In this document: positions 26,169 to 34,690 of the stretch, piece by piece | Layout: the number at the start of each line of letters is the position of its first letter | How positions within the stretch are numbered: position 1 is the stretch's first letter | NCBI RefSeq assembly: GCF_022479115.1 | Contig: NZ_CP092497.1 | Span: forward strand, 6,758,001 to 6,822,000 | From: Amycolatopsis sp. EV170708-02-1 | GTDB taxonomy: Bacteria; Actinomycetota; Actinomycetes; Mycobacteriales; Pseudonocardiaceae | Length of the DNA stretch: 64,000 nt | Reading direction: 5' to 3' | Made by a program: the position numbers and the translations under genes | Notes under the pieces: model-generated | Told to the model about the DNA's origin: nothing | Database searches by the model: none | The model's input: only the letters and a program-made list of their open reading frames with translations

Positions 26169-27375
26169 GCCGTCGCACCAGGCCGTCGGCCAGCAACCGG
26201 CCCCGGTCGGTCAGCACCGCACGACCCTGACCGTCCAAAGCGGACTGTTCGAGCAACCCTTCGGCGGCGGCGGCACGGGCTTCGGCCCGGCCGTCGTCGT
26301 CGAGCGCGTCGAGCGGAAGCCCTTCGGACAGCCGGAGTTCCAGCATCACACGTTCGAGATTCCGGTCTTCGCCGGTCAGCAGTTCGCGGCCCGCGGCGGG
26401 CGACTCCCCGGCCGCGAGGGAAGCGGCGTAGCGCGCCGGATGTTTGACGTTCCACCACCGCACGCCGCCGACATGGCTGTGCGCGCCCGGCCCGGCGCCC
26501 CACCAGTCGCCGCCGCGCCAGTAGCCGATGTTGTGCCGGCAGCGGGCTTCCTCCGAGGCCGCCCAGTTGGACACCTCGTACCACCGCAGTCCCGCCGAGG
26601 CGAGGACGCGGTCGATCATCTCGTAGTCGGCGGCGAGCACGTCGTCGTCCGGCGCGGGCAGTTCGCCGCGGCGGATGCGGCGGGCGAGCGCGGTGCCCTC
26701 TTCGACGATCAGCGCGTACGCCGAGACGTGGTCGACACCGGCGGCCAGCACCGCGTCCAGCGAGGCCTGGAGATCTTCGGGCCGCTCCCCCGGCGTGCCG
26801 TAGATGACGTCGAGGTTGACGTGGTCGAACCCCGCGGCGCGGGCCTCCCCGGCGGCCGCGACCGGGCGGCCTGCGGTGTGCACACGGTCGAGGATCTTCA
26901 GCACGTGCTGTGCGGCCGACTGCATCCCGAGCGAGATCCGGTTGTACCCGGCGTCACGGATGCCCGCAAAGAACTCGGGCGAGGTGGACTCGGGATTGGA
27001 CTCGGTCGTCACCTCCGCGCCCGGCGCGAGTCCGAAGGTGTCGCGAACGGCGTCGAGGACGCTTCGCAGCCCGTCGGCGCCGAGCAGGGACGGGGTCCCG
27101 CCGCCGACGAAGACGGTGTCGACCGCGGGCGGCTCCTTCAGCACGCGCGCGGCCAGGTCGAACTCGCGTTTGAGGCCTTCGAGCCACGACTGCGGCGACG
27201 AACCGCTGTCCAGCTCTCCGGCGGTGTAGGTGTTGAAATCGCAGTAGCCGCAGCGGGTCGCGCAGAAGGGGACGTGCACGTAGACGCCGAACGGTCGCGT
27301 GCCGAGCCCTTCCAGCGCGCTCTCGGGGAGCGCGGATTCGACGGGCGTGGTGGTTTCGGGCAGCAACGCGGGCAC
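26161..27375 (-). CDS. hemW: Radical SAM heme chaperone HemW
   Basis: Protein of 404 residues. The radical-SAM cluster motif is CATRCGYCDF, followed by FVGGGTPSLL, ESNPES and ISLGMQS. The C-terminal HemN domain has HNIGYWRGGDWWGAGPGAHS. The cysteine spacing with a Phe after the last Cys and the absence of the HemN-specific N-terminus indicate HemW, the heme-inserting chaperone, rather than coproporphyrinogen dehydrogenase. It starts with GTG at 27375. In mycobacteria the orthologue also lies close to the sulfite reductase operon. Confidence 0.92.
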   Translation of the reverse strand: MPALLPETTTPVESALPESALEGLGTRPFGVYVHVPFCATRCGYCDFNTYTAGELDSGSSPQSWLEGLKREFDLAARVLKEPPAVDTVFVGGGTPSLLGADGLRSVLDAVRDTFGLAPGAEVTTESNPESTSPEFFAGIRDAGYNRISLGMQSAAQHVLKILDRVHTAGRPVAAAGEARAAGFDHVNLDVIYGTPGERPEDLQASLDAVLAAGVDHVSAYALIVEEGTALARRIRRGELPAPDDDVLAADYEMIDRVLASAGLRWYEVSNWAASEEARCRHNIGYWRGGDWWGAGPGAHSHVGGVRWWNVKHPARYAASLAAGESPAAGRELLTGEDRNLERVMLELRLSEGLPLDALDDDGRAEARAAAAEGLLEQSALDGQGRAVLTDRGRLLADGLVRRLT

Positions 27376-27394
27376 ACCCCAGTGTCCCTCACGC

Positions 27395-27432
27395 GGTGAA
27401 GGCCTCCTTCCCGGGGGAAAGAGGCCTTCACC
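27395..27432 (-). terminator. Hairpin terminator between small secreted protein and hemW
   Basis: Twelve-base inverted arms, GGTGAAGGCCTC (27395-27406) and GAGGCCTTCACC (27421-27432), enclose a loop that can pair further (TTCCC/GGGAA). It follows the stop of the 27440-27796 gene and shares the GGTGAAGG core with the hairpin at 1179-1221. Confidence 0.7.
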
Positions 27433-27439
27433 GGACGCG

Positions 27440-27796
27440 TCATCTGTCGGCGATGCGCACCTTGACCGAGGTCGAGCGGGTGCCGTCGTCGAACCGCACC
27501 CAGACGAGGGTCTCCATGTTCAGCGAGTAGTCGTTGACCACGTGGTCGACCGACCAGTCGCCCTGCTCGTCCGCGACGGCGTCGCGGCTCATGGCGACCT
27601 CGACCAGCACCATATGCGACAGATGTCCCCGGGCGCCCGGCGAGCAGCCGACCGCCTCGAACCGGTACGAGTCGCCCTTGTGCAGCACCGCCCCTTCCTC
27701 GGGCGAGACCAGCCTGCAGCCCTGCTGAGCCCCGGAAGCGGTACCCGGGATCAGCAGGGACGCCAGCACCATCGCGGCGACCACCCATCGGCGCAT
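27440..27796 (-). CDS. Small secreted protein of unknown function
   Basis: Protein of 118 residues from the ATG at 27796, chosen because GGAGG lies eight bases upstream; a TTG at 27802 is the longer alternative. The first about 22 residues are a signal peptide (MRRWVVAAMVLASLLIPGTASG). The mature part has two cysteines, RLVSPEEGAVLHKGDSYRFEA and a C-terminal WVRFDDGTRSTSVKVRIADR, suggesting a small beta-sandwich. No family recognised. It has its own terminator. Confidence 0.75.
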   Translation of the reverse strand: MRRWVVAAMVLASLLIPGTASGAQQGCRLVSPEEGAVLHKGDSYRFEAVGCSPGARGHLSHMVLVEVAMSRDAVADEQGDWSVDHVVNDYSLNMETLVWVRFDDGTRSTSVKVRIADR

Positions 27797-27882
27797 GCGC
27801 AACTCCTCCGTCCTCTGTGGATCGGAGACCGAAGCTAGCGGCGACGGCGGCTCCGCGCGGCCTCACTCACCCGAAGCGGTAC

Positions 27883-28296
27883 TTAGGCCAACCCGTTAGC
27901 GGCCAGCCACTCCGCGGACGGCGGGATGGCCTCGATGATGTCGACCAGGAAGCCGTTCAGGTCCTCGATGTAGAAGTGCCGCTGGCCGAATTCCTCGTCC
28001 ACGAGCTCCGTCACGATCTTGACCCCCTCCCCGCGCAGGCGCTCGTACTCGCCCGCGGCGTCGGCGACCATCAGCCCGACCATCGACCCGGCGGCTTCCT
28101 GCGCTCGCCAAGGCTCCGGCGTGGACTTGTGGCCGCGTTTCACGAAGCTCATCTCGTAACCCGGCACTCCGACGTTGAGGCTGGAGAACCAGTCCAGCTC
28201 GATCGTGACCTCCAACTGCAGGTGCCGCTTCCACCAGGCGGTGGTCTCGGCGATGTCCTCGACGACCACGCAGGCGCCGAAACCGTTGAGTTGCAT
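27883..28296 (-). CDS. VOC-family (glyoxalase/dioxygenase superfamily) protein
   Basis: Protein of 137 residues with the paired beta-alpha-beta modules of the vicinal-oxygen-chelate fold: GACVVVEDIAETTAWWKRHL at the start and FGQRHFYIEDLNGFLVDIIE near the end. Metal ligands are not certain, so it may be an enzyme or a binding protein. It diverges from a TetR gene whose likely operator lies between them, so it is probably that regulator's target. Confidence 0.85.
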   Translation of the reverse strand: MQLNGFGACVVVEDIAETTAWWKRHLQLEVTIELDWFSSLNVGVPGYEMSFVKRGHKSTPEPWRAQEAAGSMVGLMVADAAGEYERLRGEGVKIVTELVDEEFGQRHFYIEDLNGFLVDIIEAIPPSAEWLAANGLA

Positions 28297-28334
28297 CCGG
28301 TGTTCCTCCCAGTTCGAACCACTTGATGCGTAGT

Positions 28335-28348
28335 ACTATAGCCATAGT
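28335..28348. promoter_or_regulatory. Candidate TetR operator
   Basis: The imperfect 14-base palindrome ACTATAGCCATAGT lies midway between the divergent VOC and TetR genes. Its AT-rich sequence is unlike the surrounding DNA. Its position suggests that it is both a promoter element and the regulator's site. Confidence 0.4.
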
Positions 28349-28377
28349 GGTTTGACCGAGGCAAGGAGAATGTCCCG

Positions 28378-28950
28378 ATGCGACAGAACCCGGAGCGCCG
28401 GACCGCGCTCACCGACGCCGCCATCACCGTCCTCGCCCGCGAGGGCGCGCGTGGCCTCACCTACCGCGCCGTGGACGTCGAAGCGGACGTGCCGCCGGGT
28501 ACGACGTCCAACTACTTCCGCAACCGCGACCAGTTGCTCGGCGAGGTCGGCGTCCGTGTGCAGGAGCGGCTGTCGGCGCCGGCCGAGGTGATGGCGAACC
28601 CGGGGGCCGAGTCGCCGTCCCACGACCGGGTCGGCGTCCTGCTCGGCGAGCTGATGGGACGGCTGACCGGGCATCGGGAGCCTTATCTGGCCTTGCTCGA
28701 ACTCCGCCTCGAAGCCACCCGGCGCCCGGATCTCTCGGCCGCGCTGACGAAGACCGTCCGCGAAGGCATCGACATGAGCGTCGACTGGCACATCGCGGCG
28801 GGCATGCCGGGCGGGCGCGCCGAAGTGCTGCTGATGTACCTCGCGCTGACCGGGCTCACCGTCGAACGGCTCACCCTGCCGGAGGTGCTCGCGGACGTCA
28901 CCGACGAGGAGGTCATCCGGATCATCGTGGACCGCGTCCTGCCCTCTTGA
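28378..28950 (+). CDS. TetR/AcrR-family transcriptional regulator
   Basis: Protein of 190 residues. The N-terminal HTH is seen in DAAITVLAREGARGLTYRAV followed by ADVPPGTTSNYFRNRDQLL, the usual TetR pattern. The C-terminal half, with GREPYLALLELRLEATRRPDL-type helices (here TGHREPYLALLELRLE), resembles TetR_C_17-like ligand domains. AAGGAGAA lies seven bases before the ATG. It probably controls itself and the divergent VOC gene. Confidence 0.88.
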   Translation: MRQNPERRTALTDAAITVLAREGARGLTYRAVDVEADVPPGTTSNYFRNRDQLLGEVGVRVQERLSAPAEVMANPGAESPSHDRVGVLLGELMGRLTGHREPYLALLELRLEATRRPDLSAALTKTVREGIDMSVDWHIAAGMPGGRAEVLLMYLALTGLTVERLTLPEVLADVTDEEVIRIIVDRVLPS

Positions 28951-29103
28951 GTCGTGCGCGTTCTGCGTCACAATGCCGGGCCGCGAACCCGGACTTGACC
29001 CGCGAAGCATGCCCTTGACCAGGGAAAACAGTCTTCTCCGGACACCGTTCCCAGTATTCGGACCGGCCTGGACCACATAGTGGGCGCGTGGCACGCTGAA
29101 TCA

Positions 29104-29190
29104 ATGACCCGCGCCGGAATCAGCCTCGTGGCACGCCGCCACGTGGACCTCCGTCGTGTGGCGAGCGCGCTCTGTGCGACGAACCGCTGA
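29104..29190 (+). CDS. Cys-containing leader peptide of the sulfite reductase operon
   Basis: A 28-codon frame with the core RRHVDLRRVASALC, matching the short actinobacterial leader peptides (RxHVDLxRVxSAxC) often annotated before sulfur-assimilation genes. It ends 36 bases before the sulfite reductase ATG. The single Cys codon is at 29173-29175. The CCTCCG in its DLR codons (29148-29153) is complementary to the CGGAGG ribosome site of the reductase (29215-29220). No ribosome site precedes the ATG, so a leaderless or very short leader is likely. A role in cysteine-dependent control of the operon is inferred. Confidence 0.7.
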   Translation: MTRAGISLVARRHVDLRRVASALCATNR

Positions 29191-29226
29191 CTCCCCGCCA
29201 CCACCACGATCAGCCGGAGGATTCCC

Positions 29227-30921
29227 ATGTCGTCGCCCACGCGCGAGACCCCTGCCCGTACGCCCCGGGTCAAACAGAAACGGGGCGAGGGACAGTGGGC
29301 ACTGGGGTATCGCGAGCCGTTGAACCCCAACGAGCGGTCCAAGAAGGACGACAACCCGCTCAACGTCCGGGCGCGGATCGAGAACATCTACGCCCGCGGC
29401 GGCTTCGATTCGATCGACCCGGGCGACCTCCGCGGCCGGTTCCGCTGGTTCGGTCTCTACACCCAGCGCAAGCCGGGGATCGACGGCGGCCGCACCGCGA
29501 CGCTGGAGCCCGAAGAGCTCGACGACCGCTACTTCATGCTGCGGGTGCGGCTCGACGGCGGCGCGCTGACCACCGAGCAGCTGGCCGTGCTCGCCGAGAT
29601 CTCGCAGACCCACGCCCGCGACACCGCCGACATCACCGACCGGCAGAACATCCAGTACCACTGGATCCAGATCGAGGACGTCCCGACGATCTGGGCGAAG
29701 CTCGAAAAGGCCGGGATGACCACGCTGGAGGCGTGCGGCGACAGCCCGCGCGTCATCCTCGGCTCCCCCGTCGCCGGTATCGCCGCCGACGAGATCATCG
29801 ACGGCACTCCCGCGATCGACGAGATCAAACGCCGCTACATCGGCGACCCGCGCTACTCGAACCTGCCGCGCAAGTTCAAGACCGCGGTCTCCGGGCAGCA
29901 GGACGTGGCACACGAGATCAACGACGTCGCCTTCGTCGGCGTGAACCACCCGGAACACGGCCCCGGATTCGACGTCTGGGTCGGCGGCGGCCTGTCCACC
30001 AACCCGATGATCGGGCAGCGCCTCGGCGCCTGGGTCTCGCTCGACGAGGTCCCGGACGTCTGGGAAGGCGTGATCAGTGTCTTCCGCGACTACGGCTACC
30101 GGCGGCTCCGTGCCCGCGCCCGGATCAAGTTCCTGGTGAAGGACTGGGGCGCCGCGAAGTTCCGCCAGGTGCTGGAAGACGAGTACCTCAAGCGCAAGCT
30201 GACCGACGGCCCGGCTCCCGAGGTGCCCGCCACCCAGATCGACCACGTCGGCGTGCACCCCCAGATCGACGGGAAGTTCTACGTGGGCGCCGCGCCGGTC
30301 GCGGGCCGCGTCTCCGGGGCCACCCTGCTGGCGGTCGCCAAGGCCGCCGAGCGGGCCGGGTCGAACCGCGTCCGCCTCACCCCGCACCAGAAGCTCGTGG
30401 TCCTCGACGTCCCCGAGGCCGAGGTGAACGGGCTGAAGACCGAACTGGCCGATCTCGGCCTGCAGACCGAGCCCTCGCCGTGGCGGCGCGGGATCATGGC
30501 CTGCACCGGCCTGGAGTTCTGCAAACTCGCGATCGTCGAGACGAAGGCCCGCGCGATCGAACTGGTCACCGACCTGGAGAAGCGCCTCGCCGACATCCAG
30601 GCCGAGATCGAGAACCCGGTGACCGTGCACCTCAACGGCTGCCCCAACTCCTGCGCCCGCGTGCAGACCGCCGACATCGGGCTCAAGGGCCAGATCGTCA
30701 CCGACGAGGACGGCAAGCAGGTCGAAGGCTTCCAGGTGCACCTCGGCGGCGGGCTCGGCCTGGACGCCGGATTCGGCCGGAAACTGCGCGGGCACAAGGT
30801 GACCGCGGCGGAGCTGACCGCGTACGTCGAGCGGGTCGTGCGGGCGTACATCGCCGGCCGCGAACCCGGCGAGCGGTTCGCCCAATGGGTCCTGCGGGCC
30901 GACGAAAGCGTCTTGCAATGA
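29227..30921 (+). CDS. sirA: Ferredoxin-dependent assimilatory sulfite reductase
   Basis: Protein of 564 residues, the normal length for the siroheme sulfite/nitrite reductase family. The two [4Fe-4S]-siroheme cysteine pairs are visible as ACTGLEFCKLA and NGCPNSCAR. Both ferredoxin-like half domains are present (TDRQNIQYHWI in the first, LTPHQKLVVLDV in the second). The surrounding cysH, cysD and cysN genes and the sirohydrochlorin chelatase point to sulfite rather than nitrite. GGAGG precedes the ATG and may be masked by the leader-peptide RNA. Its last four bases overlap the next ATG. Confidence 0.95.
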   Translation: MSSPTRETPARTPRVKQKRGEGQWALGYREPLNPNERSKKDDNPLNVRARIENIYARGGFDSIDPGDLRGRFRWFGLYTQRKPGIDGGRTATLEPEELDDRYFMLRVRLDGGALTTEQLAVLAEISQTHARDTADITDRQNIQYHWIQIEDVPTIWAKLEKAGMTTLEACGDSPRVILGSPVAGIAADEIIDGTPAIDEIKRRYIGDPRYSNLPRKFKTAVSGQQDVAHEINDVAFVGVNHPEHGPGFDVWVGGGLSTNPMIGQRLGAWVSLDEVPDVWEGVISVFRDYGYRRLRARARIKFLVKDWGAAKFRQVLEDEYLKRKLTDGPAPEVPATQIDHVGVHPQIDGKFYVGAAPVAGRVSGATLLAVAKAAERAGSNRVRLTPHQKLVVLDVPEAEVNGLKTELADLGLQTEPSPWRRGIMACTGLEFCKLAIVETKARAIELVTDLEKRLADIQAEIENPVTVHLNGCPNSCARVQTADIGLKGQIVTDEDGKQVEGFQVHLGGGLGLDAGFGRKLRGHKVTAAELTAYVERVVRAYIAGREPGERFAQWVLRADESVLQ

Positions 30922-31070
30922 CCGAACGCGCGACCCCGTACCACTGCCCTTTCTGTGGCGATGAAGACCTGCGGCCGGAAGAGGGCGGCTCCTGGCTGTG
31001 CTCGGGCTGCCGCCGGGTCTTCACCGTGAAGTTCCTCGGACTGTCCTTTCCGGAGGTGTCGCAAGGATGA
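30918..31070 (+). CDS. Small zinc-ribbon protein of the sulfur operon
   Basis: Protein of 50 residues. It overlaps the sulfite reductase stop by four bases and the cysH start by four bases (ATGA at both ends), so its coding status is well supported. Two Cys pairs, CPFCGDEDL and LCSGCRR, form a probable zinc ribbon. Similar small proteins sit between sulfite reductase and cysH in other actinomycetes. Its role is unknown; it might be a metal- or electron-transfer accessory. Confidence 0.85.
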   Translation: MTERATPYHCPFCGDEDLRPEEGGSWLCSGCRRVFTVKFLGLSFPEVSQG

Positions 31071-31762
31071 CCGCCACTGCCGACTACAAGACGCTCGCCG
31101 AACGGGCCTCGAAGGAGCTCGCGGAGGCGACCGCGACCGAGGCCCTGCGCTGGACCGCGGAGACCTTCGGCGACGACTTCATCGTCGCGTCGAACATGCA
31201 GGACGCCGTTCTCATCGATCTGGCCACCCAGGTCAAACCCGACGTCGACGTGCTGTTCCTGCAGACCGGCTACCACTTCCCGGAGACCATCGGCACCCGT
31301 GACGCGGTGCAGGCGGTGTACCCCGGCGTGCGGATCGTCAACGCCGAAGCCGAGCAGAGCGTCGCCGAACAGGACGCGGAGTACGGCCCGAAACTGCACG
31401 AACGCGACCCGAACCAGTGCTGCCACCTGCGCAAGGTGGTGCCGCTGCGGAACACGCTCGCGAAGTACTCGGCGTGGGTGACCGGCGTCCGCCGCGTCGA
31501 CGCGCCGACCCGCGCGAACACCCCGATCGTCACCTGGGACGACCGCAACGGCCTGGTGAAGATCAACCCGATCGCGCCGTGGTCCGACGACGAGTTCAGG
31601 GACTACATCGACGAGCACGGGATCCTCGAGAACCCGTTGGTGTCCATCGGTTATCTGTCGATCGGCTGCGCGCCGTGCACCGCCAAGGTCGCTCCGGGCC
31701 AGGACCCGCGCAGCGGCCGGTGGGCCGGACAGGGCAAGACCGAGTGCGGCCTGCACGGGTGA
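31067..31762 (+). CDS. cysH: Adenylyl-sulfate (APS) reductase
   Basis: Protein of 231 residues. The PAPS reductase fold has the P-loop-like region FIVASNMQDAVLIDL and LFLQTGYHFPET. Two cysteine pairs, QCCHLRKVVPL and IGCAPCTAKV, bind the [4Fe-4S] cluster of the APS-using type, and the catalytic Cys is in the C-terminal KTECGLHG. It reduces APS to sulfite with thioredoxin. I chose the ATG at 31067, preceded by GGAGG, over the longer open frame. Confidence 0.95.
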   Translation: MTATADYKTLAERASKELAEATATEALRWTAETFGDDFIVASNMQDAVLIDLATQVKPDVDVLFLQTGYHFPETIGTRDAVQAVYPGVRIVNAEAEQSVAEQDAEYGPKLHERDPNQCCHLRKVVPLRNTLAKYSAWVTGVRRVDAPTRANTPIVTWDDRNGLVKINPIAPWSDDEFRDYIDEHGILENPLVSIGYLSIGCAPCTAKVAPGQDPRSGRWAGQGKTECGLHG

Positions 31763-31773
31763 GAAGGGACGAC

Positions 31774-32694
31774 ATGACCACGCTCGAACCGGCCACAGAC
31801 GCCGCACAGGACAACCTGGCGGCGCTGGAATCCGAGGCCATCCACATCTTCCGCGAGGTGGCGGGTGAGTTCGACCGGCCGGTGATCCTCTTCTCCGGCG
31901 GCAAGGACTCGACGCTCCTGCTGCACCTGGCGATCAAGGCCTTCTGGCCTGCCCCGGTGCCGTTCCCGTTGCTGCACGTGGACACCGGGCACAACTTCGA
32001 CGAGGTCATCGACTTCCGCGACCGCGTGGTCGAGCAGCACGGGCTCCGGCTGGTGGTGGCGAAGGTCCAGGACTGGATCGACGACGGCAGGCTCGAAGAG
32101 CGCGCCGACGGGATGCGCAACCCGCTGCAGACCACGCCGCTGCTCGACACGATCGCCGAGAACAAGTTCGACGCGGTCTTCGGCGGCGGGCGCCGCGACG
32201 AGGAACGCGCCCGCGCCAAGGAGCGGATCTTCAGCCTGCGCAACGCTTTCGGCCAGTGGGAGCCGCGACGGCAGCGCCCGGAACTGTGGAACCTCTACAA
32301 CGGCCGGCACCGTCCTGGCGAGCAGGTCCGCGTCTTCCCGCTGTCCAACTGGACCGAGGCGGACGTCTGGAACTACATCGCGCGGGAGAAGGTCGAGCTG
32401 CCGTCGATCTACTACGCGCACCGGCGCGAGGTCTACCAGCGCGACGGCATGTGGCTGGCCGAAGGCCCGTGGGGCGGGCCGCGGCCGGACGAGGTCGTCC
32501 GGGAACTGACCGTGCGCTACCGGACCGTCGGTGACGGTTCGTGCACGGGCGCCATCGAATCGACCGCCGCCACGGTGGACGAGGTCATCGCCGAGGTCTC
32601 GGCCTCCCGGCTCACCGAACGCGGCGCCACCCGCGCCGACGACCGGATGTCGGAGGCGGCGATGGAAGACCGCAAGCGGGAAGGGTACTTCTGA
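31774..32694 (+). CDS. cysD: Sulfate adenylyltransferase subunit 2
   Basis: Protein of 306 residues. It has the PP-loop motif VILFSGGKDSTLLLHL, then HVDTGHNFDEVIDFRD, GGGRRDEERARAKERIFS and the C-terminal MEDRKREGYF typical of CysD. It adenylates sulfate to APS with the GTPase CysN. The TGA overlaps the cysN ATG. The ATG at 31774 follows AGAAGGGAC. Confidence 0.96.
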   Translation: MTTLEPATDAAQDNLAALESEAIHIFREVAGEFDRPVILFSGGKDSTLLLHLAIKAFWPAPVPFPLLHVDTGHNFDEVIDFRDRVVEQHGLRLVVAKVQDWIDDGRLEERADGMRNPLQTTPLLDTIAENKFDAVFGGGRRDEERARAKERIFSLRNAFGQWEPRRQRPELWNLYNGRHRPGEQVRVFPLSNWTEADVWNYIAREKVELPSIYYAHRREVYQRDGMWLAEGPWGGPRPDEVVRELTVRYRTVGDGSCTGAIESTAATVDEVIAEVSASRLTERGATRADDRMSEAAMEDRKREGYF

Positions 32695-33956
32695 TGTCCA
32701 GCCTCCTCAGGCTCGCGACCGCGGGCAGTGTGGACGACGGGAAGTCGACCCTGGTCGGGCGGCTCCTGTACGACACCAAATCCGTCCTCGCCGACCAGCT
32801 GGACGCGGTCACCCGCGCCAGTGTCGACAAAGGACTGTCCACTCCGGACCTCTCGCTGCTCGTGGACGGCCTGCGCTCGGAACGCGAGCAGGGCATCACG
32901 ATCGACGTGGCGTACCGGTATTTCGCGACGCCACGGCGCAGTTTCGTGCTCGCGGACACGCCCGGCCACGTGCAGTACACGCGGAACACGGTGACCGGGG
33001 CGTCCACCGCGCAGCTGGCCGTGCTGCTGGTCGACGCGCGCAAGGGCGTCATCGAGCAGACCCGCCGCCACGCAGCGGTGCTCGCGCTGCTGGGCGTGCC
33101 GAACCTGGTGCTGGCGGTGAACAAGATCGACCTCGTCGGCTACGACGAAGCGACGTTCACCGTGATCGCCGAGGAGTTCGCCGAACACGCCGCGTCGCTG
33201 GGCTACGAACGGGGTTCCGTGCTCGCGGTGCCGGTTTCGGCGCTGGTGGGCGACAACGTGGCGGAGAAGTCGGACAAGACCCCGTGGTACTCCGGCCCGA
33301 CCCTGCTGGAGCACCTGGAAACCGTGCCGGTGGCGCCGGATCCGCACGATTCGGCGTTCCGATTCCCGGTGCAGTACGTGATCCGGCCACGCACGGCCGA
33401 CCATCCCGACTACCGCGGGTACGCCGGGCAGATCGCGGCGGGCACCGTCCGGCCGGGTGACGAGATCGTCGTGCTCCCGCAAGGAATCCGCAGCCGGGTG
33501 GAGGCCATCGACACCGCCGACGGCCCGCTCGCCGAAGCCGGCGCGGGCACCTCGGTGACCCTCTTGCTCGCCGACGACGTCGACATCTCGCGCGGCGACC
33601 TGATCGCCGCGGCCGACCGGCAGCCGACGGTGACCGACGAGATCACCGCGACCCTGTGCTGGCTCTCGGCGAAGGCGCTGAAGCCGGGCGCGCGGGTGCT
33701 GGTGAAGCATGGGACGCGGACGGTGCAGGCACTGGTCGGCGAGCTCCACGCCCGCTTCGACGAGCAGACACTGTCCAGTGTGGACGATCCGGCCACCTTG
33801 GAGCTCAACGACATCGGCCGGGTGACGCTGAGGCTGGCCGAAGAGATCGGCGTGGACGACTACGGAGTCAGCCCCCGGACGGGCGCGTTCCTGGTCATCG
33901 ACCCGAAGGACGGCGACACGCTCGCCGCCGGACTCGTCGGCGAAAGGTTCGCATGA
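32694..33956 (+). CDS. cysN: Sulfate adenylyltransferase subunit 1 (GTPase)
   Basis: Protein of 420 residues. The GTPase motifs are TAGSVDDGKSTLVGRLL (G1), GITIDVAYRYF (G2), DTPGHVQYTRN (G3) and NKIDLV (G4), followed by two EF-Tu-like beta barrels. There is no C-terminal APS kinase domain, which fits the APS-type reductase upstream. GTP hydrolysis drives APS formation by CysD. It overlaps the chelatase ATG by four bases. Confidence 0.96.
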   Translation: MSSLLRLATAGSVDDGKSTLVGRLLYDTKSVLADQLDAVTRASVDKGLSTPDLSLLVDGLRSEREQGITIDVAYRYFATPRRSFVLADTPGHVQYTRNTVTGASTAQLAVLLVDARKGVIEQTRRHAAVLALLGVPNLVLAVNKIDLVGYDEATFTVIAEEFAEHAASLGYERGSVLAVPVSALVGDNVAEKSDKTPWYSGPTLLEHLETVPVAPDPHDSAFRFPVQYVIRPRTADHPDYRGYAGQIAAGTVRPGDEIVVLPQGIRSRVEAIDTADGPLAEAGAGTSVTLLLADDVDISRGDLIAAADRQPTVTDEITATLCWLSAKALKPGARVLVKHGTRTVQALVGELHARFDEQTLSSVDDPATLELNDIGRVTLRLAEEIGVDDYGVSPRTGAFLVIDPKDGDTLAAGLVGERFA

Positions 33957-34690
33957 CCCCACCGCTCCTCGCCGTCGCCCACGGCAGCCGCGATCCGCGG
34001 TCCGCCGCGACCATCCGCGCCCTGCTCGACGTCTCCCGCGGGCTGGCACCGGGCCTCGACATCCGCGAGTCCTTTCTGGACCTTTCGGAGCCGCTGCTCA
34101 CCGACGCCCTGCGCGGCCTGTACGCCGAGGGGCACCGCGAGGTCGTCGTGGTGCCCCTGCTGCTCGGCGTCGCCTACCACGCCCGGGTGGACCTGCCCGC
34201 GCTCGTCGCCGAGGCGACCGCGGACTGCCCTGGCCTCGACGTGCGGGTTTCCGGCGTGCTGGGCATCGACCCGCTCATCGAGACGGTGGCGCTGGACCGG
34301 CTCACCGAGGCGGGCGCCGATCTGGACGACCCGGGGCTGGGTGTCCTGCTGGCCGGAGTCGGTTCGTCGAACGTCGCGGCGAACGACGCGGTCGCCGGGA
34401 TCACCACCCGCTGGCAGCTGCGTCGCGGATTGCTCGCGACGCCCGCCTTCGCCAGCGCCGCGCAGCCGGACGTGCCGGCCGCCATCGCCCGGTTGCGGCT
34501 CAACGGCGCTCAGCGGCTCGCGGTCGCGGGCTGGTTCCTCGCGCCGGGGCTGCTGCCGGACCGGATCGCGCGTCTCGCCCGCGAAGCGGACCCGTCGGTG
34601 ATCGTCGCCGGGCCGCTGGGGCCGGATCCGCGGATCGCCGGGCTCGTCCTGGACCGCTACGACGTCGCCGCCGCCCGGCTCGCCGCCTGA
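33953..34690 (+). CDS. Sirohydrochlorin chelatase (CbiX/SirB family)
   Basis: Protein of 245 residues with two chelatase-like halves. Probable metal ligands are the His in VAHGSRDP and the His in GVAYHARVDLP. It inserts iron into sirohydrochlorin to make siroheme for the sulfite reductase at the head of the operon. A cobalt-inserting role cannot be excluded, but the operon favours siroheme. It corresponds in position to the mycobacterial che1 gene after cysH. Confidence 0.9.
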   Translation: MTPPLLAVAHGSRDPRSAATIRALLDVSRGLAPGLDIRESFLDLSEPLLTDALRGLYAEGHREVVVVPLLLGVAYHARVDLPALVAEATADCPGLDVRVSGVLGIDPLIETVALDRLTEAGADLDDPGLGVLLAGVGSSNVAANDAVAGITTRWQLRRGLLATPAFASAAQPDVPAAIARLRLNGAQRLAVAGWFLAPGLLPDRIARLAREADPSVIVAGPLGPDPRIAGLVLDRYDVAAARLAA

